Assembly: GCA_021817045.1 (NCBI GenBank)
Contig: JAKAWG010000020.1
Span: forward strand, 1-63,171
Direction of reading: 5' to 3'
From: Acidobacteriota bacterium
GTDB taxonomy: Bacteria > Acidobacteriota > Terriglobia > UBA7540
Length of the DNA: 63,171 nucleotides
This document shows, piece after piece, positions 43,166 to 51,829 of the stretch. Both the position numbers and the translations under genes were made by a program. Under the pieces are notes generated by a model. That model did no database searches. It worked only from the letters and a program-made list of their open reading frames with translations, and was not told the origin of the DNA. Within the stretch, counting starts at the first letter, position 1. The number at the start of each line of letters is the position of its first letter.

Positions 43166-44296
43166 TTAACCCACCGAAGACAGGCTTGATGACGCGCTCC
43201 CAACCGCTGCAAACGCTCTTTCCTCTTCGATTTCCGACGTTACAAAGACCCTGCGCAGACGCTTGGAAAACAGCAGCTTGCCGGACGCCGAATCCAAGTC
43301 TACCGTAACGACGTCGCCCAGTTGGATCTGCGCCGTGGATAAAAGGCTTGCAATCGGGTAAACGAGGTGCCTTTCAATAACCCTCTTCAGATGCCTGGCG
43401 CCGAACTTGGCGTCCGTTCCTTCCTCGATCAAGAAGTCGCGCGCTGAACGCGTGCACTGAAAGACGAATTGCTGTTCGCCCGAGCAGCGCAGGATGCGAT
43501 CCTGAACGCGCCTCAGTTCGATATCGAGCACCTGTTCAAGTTGGCAGCGTTCGAGTCTGCGGAACACGATCACCCGGTCGATGCGGTTCATGAATTCGGG
43601 CGAAAACTTCCGGCGCGCCGCTTCCGAGGCGGCGCGATAAATCTTTTGGTCCAACTCAGCACCGTTGTCGTCTTCACGCCCGGCGAAGCCCAATCCACCC
43701 TCGACGAGCTTCGCCATCTCTTGAGAGCCAAGATTTGATGTCATGAGGATCAGGCAGCGGGAAAAATCAACCCGGCTGTTGTCACCAAGAGTTAGCGTTG
43801 CCTTATCCAAGACACCCAGCAAGAGCTGCCACAGCGAGTCGCTGGCCTTCTCGATCTCGTCAAACAGGACAAGGGAGAGCTTGACCTTGTCAGTGTGGAA
43901 GCGGTCCAAGGCTTCCTGGGTGATAAACGGATGCGTTTCCCGATGACCCAGATAACCGGGAGGCGAGCCAATCAGCTTTGAAATCTCGTGGCTGTGCTGG
44001 AACTCAGCGCAGTCAATCTTGAGCACGGCCCGCTCATCTCCAAATAGAACATCGGCGGCAGCTTCGACCAGGCGCGTCTTCCCGGAGCCGGTCGGACCAA
44101 GCAACAAGAGGTTCGCGAGCGGACGCCCTGGCGCAGCAATCCCGGCGAGATAAATCTGATAGGTGCGCGCCAACTGCCCTACCGCTCGTTCCTGTCCCAC
44201 GATCCTGGCGCGCAACTCGTCCTCAAATCGCTCGATCTCGGCGTTGCGCCGCGTCGGGTCAAGCATGATGCCTGCAGTGCCCATAAGTGACCTCAC
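43166..44296 (-). CDS. Stand-alone ClpB/ClpA-type AAA+ ATPase (second AAA domain only)
   Basis: The protein is 376 aa. It corresponds to the D2 half of ClpB/ClpC: Walker A GPTGSGKT (67-74), the substrate-threading pore loop GSPPGYLG (110-117), Walker B LVLFDEIEKA (D146, E147), sensor I MTSNLG, arginine finger region FMNRIDRVIVF, sensor II GARHLKRVIE and the D2-small C-domain. The N-domain, D1 and ClpB middle coiled coil are absent; normal ClpB is about 860 aa. I see no IGF/L loop for ClpP docking. It probably forms a hexameric unfoldase or remodeller. A start at 44266 is possible. No partner gene is adjacent. Confidence 0.88.
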   Translation of the reverse strand: MRSLMGTAGIMLDPTRRNAEIERFEDELRARIVGQERAVGQLARTYQIYLAGIAAPGRPLANLLLLGPTGSGKTRLVEAAADVLFGDERAVLKIDCAEFQHSHEISKLIGSPPGYLGHRETHPFITQEALDRFHTDKVKLSLVLFDEIEKASDSLWQLLLGVLDKATLTLGDNSRVDFSRCLILMTSNLGSQEMAKLVEGGLGFAGREDDNGAELDQKIYRAASEAARRKFSPEFMNRIDRVIVFRRLERCQLEQVLDIELRRVQDRILRCSGEQQFVFQCTRSARDFLIEEGTDAKFGARHLKRVIERHLVYPIASLLSTAQIQLGDVVTVDLDSASGKLLFSKRLRRVFVTSEIEEERAFAAVGSASSSLSSVG

Positions 44297-44546
44297 CAGC
44301 TTCGCCTTTGACCGAAGCCAAACATTTCCAGGAGCACGTTGCGTGCCAACTTCGAGCGCGAGTCCACATGAATCTTAAGGTCATCATGTTAGAGTATGAG
44401 CGACAAGGAGATATTGAATCAGTGACTTGAATCACTATGCCGTGCGAACGAACCGGAAGGTTTCAAATTGGGAATGTCGCTGCTCAAGTTTGGAAATTGG
44501 GTTCGACGCTTTTGTGTACAAAGACGAGCAGAGACGTGGAGGCTGG

Positions 44547-45713
44547 CTACCCACCTTCGTTTACTTCGAGCGATCTGAAGAAGCGGAAGTACAGGTAGAT
44601 ATTGAGGCTCATGATCACGGCATAAGAGTAAAACGGGAGGCCGATGTCGGAGAGATCGAACATGTAGCCAGTAAATCCGATTGCTGCCGAGGAAGCGGCC
44701 AAGCGCGCGACCTGGTTAATACCCATTGCCCGGCCAACCTCGTCGGGGCTCACCCATTCCGCGAGGGCGGTCTGCTGGACCGGCACGGCCATGACGCGGA
44801 GCGAAGGCGTGAGGAGATAGACGGCGACCGCCAGCGCGAAGACGTGAGTGAGAGGCAGCAGAAGGAGCAACCCGGTGCCGAGGCCGCGCGTCAGAGCGAT
44901 GCTACGCACGAATCCCCACGTGTTTTCCAGTCGCGGCGCTAGGAGCAGCGCGAAGGAAGCGAGCGTTCCAGCCAAAAAACCGTACACCGACATCTCGGAC
45001 TTGGGGACGTGATAGACGATGACGAAAAACGGAATAAGAAAAGGCACCACGAGTCCGGCAGCCAGCCCGTTCAGAGCGCCCGTGAGAGTGAACTGGCCGA
45101 TAACCCGGCGGCTGCTCAGGTGGCGGATGTTTCCCCGATATTCCTGAAAGCGGATCGGGATGAGGCAGGCGATGCCTCCGAGCGAGAGAATCGTGGCGGC
45201 GAGGAAAGCGTTATGGATGCTGAACAACCGGGCCGAAAGTGCTCCCAGCGCCGCAAAGGCTCCGCTCATGAATGTGAAGAGCGAGAAAATCGACACTCGG
45301 TGTTCTGACGTCGTCAGGTGGACAAGCGCGACGAGCTGGATAGGTTGTGCGGCACCGCCTACCCCTCCACCCATCAACGATCCGGTGGCGGAAAAGCCTC
45401 CGAGCGCGCTCGCCAGAAATAACACGGTCAGGTGTCGAGAGCAGAAGATGAGACCTGTGCTTAGCGGCAGCAGCAGGCCAACCAGGTAGAGAGTTCTCTT
45501 CTGTCCCCAAACGTCGGCCAGAAACCCAAAGAACACGCCCAATAGGGCGGTGGCGGTCGCGCCACAAACATACAGCAAGCCAAGCGCAAAAGCCGACTTG
45601 TGGAGTTCGACGAGGACGAGGTAAGGAAATGCGATGGAAACAATTCCCGCCGCCACGCTACGCGCGCCGCGAAACACGGCGAGAAGCGTGAGGTACTGTC
45701 TGGATGTGCTCAT
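44547..45713 (-). CDS. Major facilitator superfamily transporter
   Basis: The protein is 388 aa from the ATG at 45713. Twelve hydrophobic segments are visible, with the loop 2-3 motif GFLADVWGQKRTLYL resembling the MFS G-X-L-a-D-R-x-G-R-R signature. The helix 4-5 region is rich in Gly (GSLMGGGVGGAAQPIQ). It is a single-polypeptide secondary carrier of the inner membrane, of the YfkF/YcaD-like drug or metabolite exporter type. Substrate unknown. The gene stands alone between the AAA+ gene and the atp operon, on the same strand. Confidence 0.88.
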   Translation of the reverse strand: MSTSRQYLTLLAVFRGARSVAAGIVSIAFPYLVLVELHKSAFALGLLYVCGATATALLGVFFGFLADVWGQKRTLYLVGLLLPLSTGLIFCSRHLTVLFLASALGGFSATGSLMGGGVGGAAQPIQLVALVHLTTSEHRVSIFSLFTFMSGAFAALGALSARLFSIHNAFLAATILSLGGIACLIPIRFQEYRGNIRHLSSRRVIGQFTLTGALNGLAAGLVVPFLIPFFVIVYHVPKSEMSVYGFLAGTLASFALLLAPRLENTWGFVRSIALTRGLGTGLLLLLPLTHVFALAVAVYLLTPSLRVMAVPVQQTALAEWVSPDEVGRAMGINQVARLAASSAAIGFTGYMFDLSDIGLPFYSYAVIMSLNIYLYFRFFRSLEVNEGG

Positions 45714-46018
45714 TTGATAGTAACCGAGGAGAGACACTGCCACCGGGCGTCGTTTCGACGCTTGCAACGCCGACGCTCGGCTGACAAATGCGGGCGGGAT
45801 TGATCCGGCCCGACTGCGTCGGGCCCCTCGATGAAGGGCGCCGGTATAGCGAAGGGGTCTCGACTCTCCTGGATGAAGGCGCTCGCTGATCAGTCGGCCG
45901 GAAACAACGGGACATCACCGCGCCGACGGAGGCGCTGGCGCGGGGAACGGTCCAGCGCGAGCGCCGCCTTGCGGGCGAGACCATTCCCCATCAAGCCAGA
46001 CTTCCGGCCCTCATTCTC
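45714..46018. other. Intergenic region downstream of atpE
   Basis: No gene. A stem-loop at 45807-45825 (arms ggcccga and tcgggcc, 5-nt loop) lies about 195 bp after the atpE stop and may terminate the atp transcript, but it lacks a T tract. The rest is GC-rich and unremarkable. Confidence 0.4.
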
Positions 46019-46339
46019 TCAGTGAATCTTGATGTAGACCATCGCCAGCGCATAGAGGGTCAAGGATTCGATGAAGATAAGCGCGAGGATCACGAAAAGC
46101 TGGATTGCCGGTCTCGCTCCGGGATTGCGAGCAACACCTTCGCAGGCGCTCGCCGCGGCTTTGCCCTGTCCCAGACCACAAAGACCGGCGGCTAGTCCCA
46201 TACCCAAACCCACGCCAACGGGCCCCAAACTGGCCGCGCCTCCGGCGCCTGCTCCGCCGCTTACACTCTGCGCGAATGCCGGCACAGCGAGAAAAAGCCC
46301 GGCGAGTCCGCTGAACAATAACAATAGCTTTTGTCGCAC
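46019..46339 (-). CDS. atpE: ATP synthase Fo subunit c
   Basis: The protein is 106 aa, longer than the usual 70-90 because of an N-terminal signal-like segment (KLLLLFSGLAGLFLAVPAFA). Two transmembrane helices are joined by the polar loop ARNPGARP. The ion-binding carboxylate is E91 in FIESLTLYALAM. Q58 (GLGQGK) in helix 1 and S92 next to E91 match positions used by sodium-binding c subunits, while L93 departs from the classical EST pattern. It forms the c-ring in the inner membrane. It is the last gene of the short atp operon; 21 bp separate it from atpB. Confidence 0.95.
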   Translation of the reverse strand: MRQKLLLLFSGLAGLFLAVPAFAQSVSGGAGAGGAASLGPVGVGLGMGLAAGLCGLGQGKAAASACEGVARNPGARPAIQLFVILALIFIESLTLYALAMVYIKIH

Positions 46340-46360
46340 TTCGCTACTCTCCTTTTATTC

Positions 46361-47101
46361 TTAATGTTCCTCGGCAGTTGCAAGGCTGATGTAAACCGCC
46401 GGGAGGATCATGAAGATATAGGCTTGCAAGAACGATTCGAAAATGTGCAAGGCCATAAAGATTGCCGGCACGATCAGGGGCACCAGCGAAGTAAACATTT
46501 TCTCCAGCAGGCCCCCTGCGTACATGTTGGCCCACAGACGAACGGTTAAGGAAAGCATCCGCATCAAATTGCTGAAAATTTCAATTGGAAGCATCAGGAA
46601 GGCTACGGCCTTCATGGGGCCGCAGAGCTGCTTGATGTATCCCCAAACTCCATGATGACGGATTCCCTGCGCGTTGTAATGCAGAAACACAACAACTGCA
46701 CATCCGAGCGGAATAGCACCATGGGCCGTGGGACTATCTAATCCTGGAATCAAGCCGAGGAGATTACAGAGGGCAATGAAAATGCCCAGCGTTCCGATGA
46801 TCGCCACGTAACGCTCGCCGCTGGCGCCAATCATATCCTCGGCCATGCCGCGGCAAAATTGCACAACCGCCTCCATGGCTAATTGAAATCTACCAGGGTC
46901 TTCCACCGAAAGCTGCGGACGCAGGACGAGCGCTCCGAGAAGAATTAGCAGGATAATCAGAATCTCCTCGCCTACGTAATTGGGGATGGGGCTCGATGGA
47001 TGAGCTGGAGGGTAACCAAGCCTGACGAGCAAGATGGTCACCCATCCGCCGATCAACTTGTTCAGTAGTTGCGTAAGCCAGAATGAATGTTCTGCTGCCA
47101 T
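46361..47101 (-). CDS. atpB: ATP synthase Fo subunit a
   Basis: The protein is 246 aa. Multiple membrane helices are evident, with the essential Arg R188 in SLTVRLWANMYAG and the family segments NLLGLIPGLDSPTA and FMALHIFESFLQAYIFMILPAVY (quoted in part). It forms the half-channels of the Fo motor next to the c-ring. It lies between the subunit I gene (gap of about 170 bp) and atpE. The b, delta and all F1 genes are absent from this window, fitting the split atp operons known in several phyla. Confidence 0.95.
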   Translation of the reverse strand: MAAEHSFWLTQLLNKLIGGWVTILLVRLGYPPAHPSSPIPNYVGEEILIILLILLGALVLRPQLSVEDPGRFQLAMEAVVQFCRGMAEDMIGASGERYVAIIGTLGIFIALCNLLGLIPGLDSPTAHGAIPLGCAVVVFLHYNAQGIRHHGVWGYIKQLCGPMKAVAFLMLPIEIFSNLMRMLSLTVRLWANMYAGGLLEKMFTSLVPLIVPAIFMALHIFESFLQAYIFMILPAVYISLATAEEH

Positions 47102-47269
47102 TTACAGGTCTTTAGGATTCTCTCAGTTGCGCAGCGTTCACTTTGTAACGCTGCGGCTTGCCGCCGGTTGTCCTACTTAGCGAAAGACCGCACGGTCAAA
47201 CTGCGGACGCTGCACCAAAAAGCGGGCAGCTTCTCCCCAGCTTTTGGAAGGCATGAACTCTGCTTCGTG

Positions 47270-47659
47270 CTACCGCCGCGAGGCCAGCACTACCACTCCT
47301 AATTGATAAAGGCACTCAACCACGCCGCCCGCCAGCGGAACAAATAAACCGGCGAGCACCGCTTCTATGGGCAGCCACCTTGTGCGGTAGAAGAGGTAGA
47401 AAGCGCCTAAAATCAAAGGATAGCGTAACACCAACTTAAACGCCAGTCCTTTTGAGGCTGCAGTTCGTCCGAGGTCCAGGGCCGCCGCAACCGCGGACCG
47501 TAACCAGAGGAAACCGATCACGGAAAGGGCAAATCCTGCCGCTAATCCTCCCGCGAAGCGACCTTGCCGCAGCACCAGCGCCGCCGCGACGGCGGCCGTC
47601 CCGCAAAGCAGCATCCAGCGCAGAAGACGGTCTTCAATGGGTGTTCTTCTTATCTCCAT
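47270..47659 (-). CDS. atpI: ATP synthase subunit I (AtpI-like)
   Basis: The protein is 129 aa with four hydrophobic segments (LLRWMLLCGTAAVAAALVL; LAAGFALSVIGFLWL; LVLRYPLILGAFYLFY; VLAGLFVPLAGGVVECLYQL, quoted in part). This pattern matches the ATP synthase I chain family, a chaperone for c-ring assembly. Its start overlaps the end of atpZ by 26 bp. Sequence is weakly conserved in this family; position between atpZ and atpB is strong support. Confidence 0.8.
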   Translation of the reverse strand: MEIRRTPIEDRLLRWMLLCGTAAVAAALVLRQGRFAGGLAAGFALSVIGFLWLRSAVAAALDLGRTAASKGLAFKLVLRYPLILGAFYLFYRTRWLPIEAVLAGLFVPLAGGVVECLYQLGVVVLASRR

Positions 47660-47882
47660 TTTTTCCCGCCCGTTTCACGAGTTGCAGGACTTCGAAAATT
47701 CCGGCGGCGGCGCCAACAAAAGCTCCCGCCACCGCAAAGCCTTCACCGGCGTGCAGCGCATCATCCAGAAAGCGGCCAATCAGGTATCCTGCCACCGCGT
47801 TGCCTGGAATGATGAAGCCCAGGCTCGCATAAAAGACGGCCTGCGCCCACGGATTTTCGGGCTTTTTAGTTGGGTCTCGCAC
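47634..47882 (-). CDS. atpZ: AtpZ/AtpI-type small Fo assembly protein
   Basis: The protein is 82 aa from the GTG at 47882; a TTG at 47966 would add 28 residues unlike the family. Two membrane helices (FYASLGFIIPGNAVAGYLIG and EGFAVAGAFVGAAAGIFEVLQLVKRAG, the latter quoted in part) joined by RFLDDALH match the AtpZ/F1F0-ATPase subunit family (the usual GxxxDxxxGT spacing is here RFLDD). It heads the Fo operon. AtpZ with AtpI has been linked to c-ring assembly and Ca/Mg handling in Bacillus. Confidence 0.8.
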   Translation of the reverse strand: MRDPTKKPENPWAQAVFYASLGFIIPGNAVAGYLIGRFLDDALHAGEGFAVAGAFVGAAAGIFEVLQLVKRAGKNGDKKNTH

Positions 47883-48144
47883 GCCTACGCTCTGCCTGCA
47901 AGCCTGCCGCGCGGCTTGAGCCGCCCTCGTATGTACTTTCGCCTGGCACCAGTATAACGCAGGCAAGCGAGAGGGAACGGAAGCGCACGATTGAGATCAT
48001 GTCCTTCCGGAATACCGATCTCTTCCAGACGACTCCAACCTAGCTTGGACGCGACGCTACCATCTATAACTGATCGTACAACTTGCGGCTCGCAGGGCTT
48101 TTCTTCCATAATAGGCCGATTAGACTTGTTATAGAGGAGGTTCG

Positions 48145-48543
48145 ATGCAGCGTGCTATCGTCCGAAGTACGGCATTATTTTGCGTTTTTGCTCTTTGTTT
48201 CGTTGTCAGTACGGCGGCGGCACAGGATCACGTCGTTCCGGCCAGTCAGCTTCACCATGCCCTCCAGGAGGCTGCTGCGGCGCGGCAGAAGAATATCGCC
48301 CGGGTCGAAAGCTTCTTCGCCTCCAAGCCCGCCCGCCAAGCTCTGATGCGGGGTGGCCTCAACCTCAAGGAGGTTCAGCAAGCGGTTCCGCAGCTTAACA
48401 ACGAGGAGCTTGCGCGGCTGGCGACGCAGACGCAGAAAATTCAAAACAACTTTGCCGCAGGCGCCCTTTCGGCCGAACACCTGACGTACATTGTCATTGC
48501 GTTGGCGACGGCCGTCGTCGTAATTCTCATCCTTAAGGCGTAA
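48145..48543 (+). CDS. PA2779-family small exported membrane protein
   Basis: The protein is 132 aa with an excellent ribosome site (gaggagg). A signal peptide (ALFCVFALCFVVSTAAAQ, cut near residue 26) is followed by a helical domain (QEAAAARQKNIARVESFFAS; KEVQQAVPQLNNEELARLATQ) and a C-terminal membrane helix (YIVIALATAVVVILIL). This matches the PA2779 family, which has no known function. It is followed at 5 bp by a C39-like peptidase gene, the same pairing as PA2779-PA2778 in Pseudomonas. A Gly-Gly at 70-71 (MRGGLN) is worth noting given that partner. Confidence 0.85.
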   Translation: MQRAIVRSTALFCVFALCFVVSTAAAQDHVVPASQLHHALQEAAAARQKNIARVESFFASKPARQALMRGGLNLKEVQQAVPQLNNEELARLATQTQKIQNNFAAGALSAEHLTYIVIALATAVVVILILKA

Positions 48544-48547
48544 TGGA

Positions 48548-49096
48548 ATGCGGGCCCGCCTGCTGGCGTTTCTGGTGGCGTGCCTCGGCTTGGCGTGTGT
48601 GGGCCCGGCAAAGAATGGAATCTGGCTTGATGTACCGTACGTGCGCCAGCCGCAAAACGGCTGCGGGGCGGCCTGTATCGTGATGGTGATGCGGTACTGG
48701 GTGCGCAAGGATCCGCAATTCCACTGCCGCGTACCGGCCATTGAAGCCCTCCAGCGGACGCTTTACCGCCCTCGCGCTCGCGGCATCTTCGCCTCCGATA
48801 TGGTCGATTATCTGCGGCGCGAGGGCTTTCGGGTGTTCGCCTTTCGCGGTGCGTGGAGCGACCTTTCGGAACATCTTGCCAAGGGTCGCCCTTTGATTGT
48901 CTGCCTGCGGCAAGGGGGCCTCGACCGGTCGCGCCACTACGTGGTTGTCGTTGGGCTAGACCCGGCTCGCGGCCTTGTGTTGGTCAACGATCCTGCTCGC
49001 CGCAAGCTTGCGATGGTCGCGCGCGCGACTTTCAGCCGTCAATGGTCCGCCGCACAAAACTGGACGCTTCTCGCCGTGCCCGCCTCAAACAACTAG
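48548..49096 (+). CDS. C39-like cysteine peptidase (PA2778 family), probable lipoprotein
   Basis: The protein is 182 aa. A lipobox-like start (LLAFLVACLGLAC) suggests export and membrane anchoring. The peptidase C39-like domain has the oxyanion Gln and nucleophile in VRQPQNGCGAAC (Q36, C39), catalytic H130 in SRHYVVVVGLD and D148 in LVNDPA. C39 enzymes cleave after double glycine; here there is no ABC transporter attached. It is sandwiched between the PA2779-like gene and the TPR/barrel gene, overlapping the latter by 55 bp, so the three are surely one operon. Confidence 0.88.
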   Translation: MRARLLAFLVACLGLACVGPAKNGIWLDVPYVRQPQNGCGAACIVMVMRYWVRKDPQFHCRVPAIEALQRTLYRPRARGIFASDMVDYLRREGFRVFAFRGAWSDLSEHLAKGRPLIVCLRQGGLDRSRHYVVVVGLDPARGLVLVNDPARRKLAMVARATFSRQWSAAQNWTLLAVPASNN

Positions 49097-50781
49097 CCGT
49101 CGCGCTCCTGGCGTCTCTTCCTCTGCTCTCGTTCCCCACCCTGAGCTCCCTCGCCCAGACGGCGCCGCGCGTTTCGAGCGCCCGCCTCCGGGTTCTCTAC
49201 TCAGCCAGACGATGGCGTGTGATCGTCCGCCTGACCCGGCCCGCACCTGGCCAGCCGCCTTACATGGATTACTACCGCGGCATGGCGCTGTCCAAGCTTA
49301 AGCGCTGGCCAGAGGCACGCCAAGCGTTCCTACGCGGTTGGCGGAAGGCTCCCAGGGACAAGCGCTTCCCTACCGAGCTTGCCGGCATCGCCTTTCTTGA
49401 AAAAAAGTACGGCATCGCTAAGCATTACTTGAAGCGCGCTCTTCGAATGGATCCGCACGACGCGTACGTCCAAAATTTTCTCGCCACCATTTATGACCTC
49501 GAGGGCAATTTGCCCGCGGCGCTCGCACACTGGAACCGCGTTAAGATGCCGGCCATTCGCAGGCTGCTCCTCAATCCCCAGCCGGCCGTCAATCCGGTCT
49601 TGCTGAGCAACGTCTTCGCCTTCTCTCCTGGCACGACGCTTACAGCAAGTCAGTGGCTTACTACCCAGGCGCGGCTAAACGCAATGGACATCTTTTCCAG
49701 CACAAGACTTCAGCTTGACCCGCTTCCCGGCGGCCGCTTTGACGCTCAACTGGTCTCAACAGAGCACAATGAATGGGGAAGCGGCAACGTTTTTCGTGGG
49801 ATGACTTCCCTTCTCCGCGGCGTCCCTTACGACACGGTCTATCCGGCCTTCTTCAATATTTGCCACTCGGCTACGAACCTTACTTCCCTGCTCCGTTGGG
49901 ACCCACAAAAGGAGCGGGTCTACTTCGCCCTCGATGGCCCCATCGCAAACAGCCCTCGCTGGCGATACCGCGCCTTCCTCGACGGCCGCCGCGAAAATTG
50001 GAATCTCGTAAGCGCCTACTCATTAACTCCGGCAAACGGCATGCAGCTCGAAAAAATCGAAGGAGACGCGGAGATTGAATCCATCGTAAGCGGCCGTCTC
50101 CGCTGGAGCACAGGCGTCGATCTTTCCGGCCGGACTTTCCGGCGAGCGCCTTCGGCCACGGGCTTTTTTACCAATGGCTTTGCCTTTGAATATAGCGCCG
50201 ACCTTCATGCCCTCCTCCTTCAGTTCCCGGATCGCCGGTTCACGCTGCAATCGAGTGCAGCCACCCAGTTGGGAAAACTCTTTGCGCGCGGATCAAGCCC
50301 GTACTTGCAAAGCGAAGCCGGCCTTTGTGCCCGCTGGTTTCCGCGGGCTGCGGGCGACGATTATAAGATGACCGCCCGGCTGCGCGCAGGCAAAACCTGG
50401 GGCCTGCCACCCTTTGACGATTTATTCATCCTCGGCCTCGAACGAGACAATAACCTGTGGCTGCGCGCAACCATCGGCACCATGAATGGCAGGAAAGGCA
50501 GCGCCCCTCTCGGCCGAAATTACGTGCTCGCCAACTGGGACGATTTCAAAACCCTTTACTCGAACGGGCTGTTCTCCATTAAGCTCGGCCCTTTTTTCGA
50601 CACAGGCAAGATCACTGACCCGAGCCACGAATTCGGTTCCCGCTGCTGGCTCGCAGATACCGGCTTCGAGTTGAAGGCACGACTCCTCAGGGGCCCAACA
50701 GTTGAATTATTTTTCGGGAAAGATCTGCGGACCGGACGCAACACATTCTACGGCCTCACCGAACCCATTTACGGGCAGTAG
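49042..50781 (+). CDS. TPR protein with C-terminal outer-membrane beta-barrel-like region
   Basis: The protein is 579 aa from the ATG at 49042, which starts a signal peptide (LKQLAVALLASLPLLSFPTL). The in-frame extension upstream is the shadow of the peptidase gene. Residues of about 70-190 form TPR units (MALSKLKRWPEARQAFLRGW; ELAGIAFLEKKYGIAKHYLK). The C-terminal 350 residues alternate in the manner of beta strands and end with ELKARLLRGPTVELFFGKDL and a last aromatic strand, as in Omp85/ShlB-type barrels. I infer an outer membrane protein assembled with or processed by the two upstream gene products. Exact family not recognised. Confidence 0.8.
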   Translation: MVRRTKLDASRRARLKQLAVALLASLPLLSFPTLSSLAQTAPRVSSARLRVLYSARRWRVIVRLTRPAPGQPPYMDYYRGMALSKLKRWPEARQAFLRGWRKAPRDKRFPTELAGIAFLEKKYGIAKHYLKRALRMDPHDAYVQNFLATIYDLEGNLPAALAHWNRVKMPAIRRLLLNPQPAVNPVLLSNVFAFSPGTTLTASQWLTTQARLNAMDIFSSTRLQLDPLPGGRFDAQLVSTEHNEWGSGNVFRGMTSLLRGVPYDTVYPAFFNICHSATNLTSLLRWDPQKERVYFALDGPIANSPRWRYRAFLDGRRENWNLVSAYSLTPANGMQLEKIEGDAEIESIVSGRLRWSTGVDLSGRTFRRAPSATGFFTNGFAFEYSADLHALLLQFPDRRFTLQSSAATQLGKLFARGSSPYLQSEAGLCARWFPRAAGDDYKMTARLRAGKTWGLPPFDDLFILGLERDNNLWLRATIGTMNGRKGSAPLGRNYVLANWDDFKTLYSNGLFSIKLGPFFDTGKITDPSHEFGSRCWLADTGFELKARLLRGPTVELFFGKDLRTGRNTFYGLTEPIYGQ

Positions 50782-50791
50782 CCGCAATGTG

Positions 50792-51787
50792 CTACGTCAC
50801 CGTGAACGGCGTCAGCGTGAAGCACAAGATAAACATCAGAAGAGCCGCTACGGCCAGGAAGCTCCGGCCTCGGTCAAGACGGCCTTCGTCCGCAAGCGGT
50901 GGGGGGTGGCGTAGTCCGATAACAAGCATGAGGGCTGCCCAAACCAGCCATCCCGGCCAGCCCAGGATGCCAAGAGGCAATAAAGCGGCAAAGAACCCGA
51001 AGGAAATATAGCGATGCCTGCGGCCGAACACCGCGTAGACAATATGTCCGCCGTCGAGCTGGCCCATGGGAAGAAGGTTTAGAGCGGTGGCGAAAAGCCC
51101 TACCCAAGCACCAGCTCCCGCCGGAGTGAGCGCGATCCTTCCGGCCGGAAGCGACGGATGGAGCAGGCGCGCCGCGAGCGTCAGCGCAAGGGGGCTACCC
51201 AGCACAATGCTTCCGTGCGGAACTTGCACCAGTCGCGCGCCGGCGTGCCACGTTGTGGCGAAGAGCACCGGGAGCGCTATGACAAAACCCGCAAGCGGTC
51301 CGGCGATACCCACGTCGAATAGCTCCCGCCGGGTGACGAGCGGCGACCGGATGCGAATGAAGGCGCCCATTGTCCCAATCAGCGTCGGTGCCGGGATGAA
51401 GAACGGGTAGGTGGCGTCGACGTGGTAATAGCGGCAGGTCACATAATGACCCATTTCGTGCGCGAAGAGAATGCCGAGCAGCGTGGCCGCGTAGGGCGCG
51501 CCTGCCCACAACCCGGCCGGATGCCGGAGGAGGTCGTTCAAGAGAGCCGACGAAAGGTCGAAATCGAAAATCGGCAGATGGCACGCATAGTTACCCGCCA
51601 TATCCGCGCCGATCACCAGCGTGCTGAGCAGCGTGAGCAGGAAAAAGATGATGCAAGCAGGAAGGGAGGTGAAAAGGCTGGAAAGAAATACCTTGAAAGC
51701 CCTCAGGCGCGAACGCCTCATTTCCCCGCCAGGAGACTCCGTGAGCGTGGGATGGCTCTGGGCGTGAAGATGGAACCCCTCACTCAT
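50792..51787 (-). CDS. Site-2 protease family intramembrane metallopeptidase (M50)
   Basis: The protein is 331 aa. Membrane helices surround the zinc motif HEMGH (H110, E111, H114) in LLGILFAHEMGHYVTCRYY, and the third ligand lies in LNLLPMGQLDGGHIVYAVFG. The PFFIPAP and GAFIRIRSPL segments are typical of the EGY1/YwmF-like branch. It cuts membrane-bound substrates, often anti-sigma factors, in the inner membrane. A start at M23 (51721) is possible. It converges on the TPR/barrel gene. Confidence 0.92.
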   Translation of the reverse strand: MSEGFHLHAQSHPTLTESPGGEMRRSRLRAFKVFLSSLFTSLPACIIFFLLTLLSTLVIGADMAGNYACHLPIFDFDLSSALLNDLLRHPAGLWAGAPYAATLLGILFAHEMGHYVTCRYYHVDATYPFFIPAPTLIGTMGAFIRIRSPLVTRRELFDVGIAGPLAGFVIALPVLFATTWHAGARLVQVPHGSIVLGSPLALTLAARLLHPSLPAGRIALTPAGAGAWVGLFATALNLLPMGQLDGGHIVYAVFGRRHRYISFGFFAALLPLGILGWPGWLVWAALMLVIGLRHPPPLADEGRLDRGRSFLAVAALLMFILCFTLTPFTVT

Positions 51788-51829
51788 AAGCCGCCGCGGA
51801 GTGCGCCGGTCCTGGAGTTTGGAAGACGG

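Noticed and set aside
47885..48109. 74-codon minus-strand frame upstream of atpZ
   Set aside because: No domain; it lies in the leader of the atp operon and has no good ribosome site.
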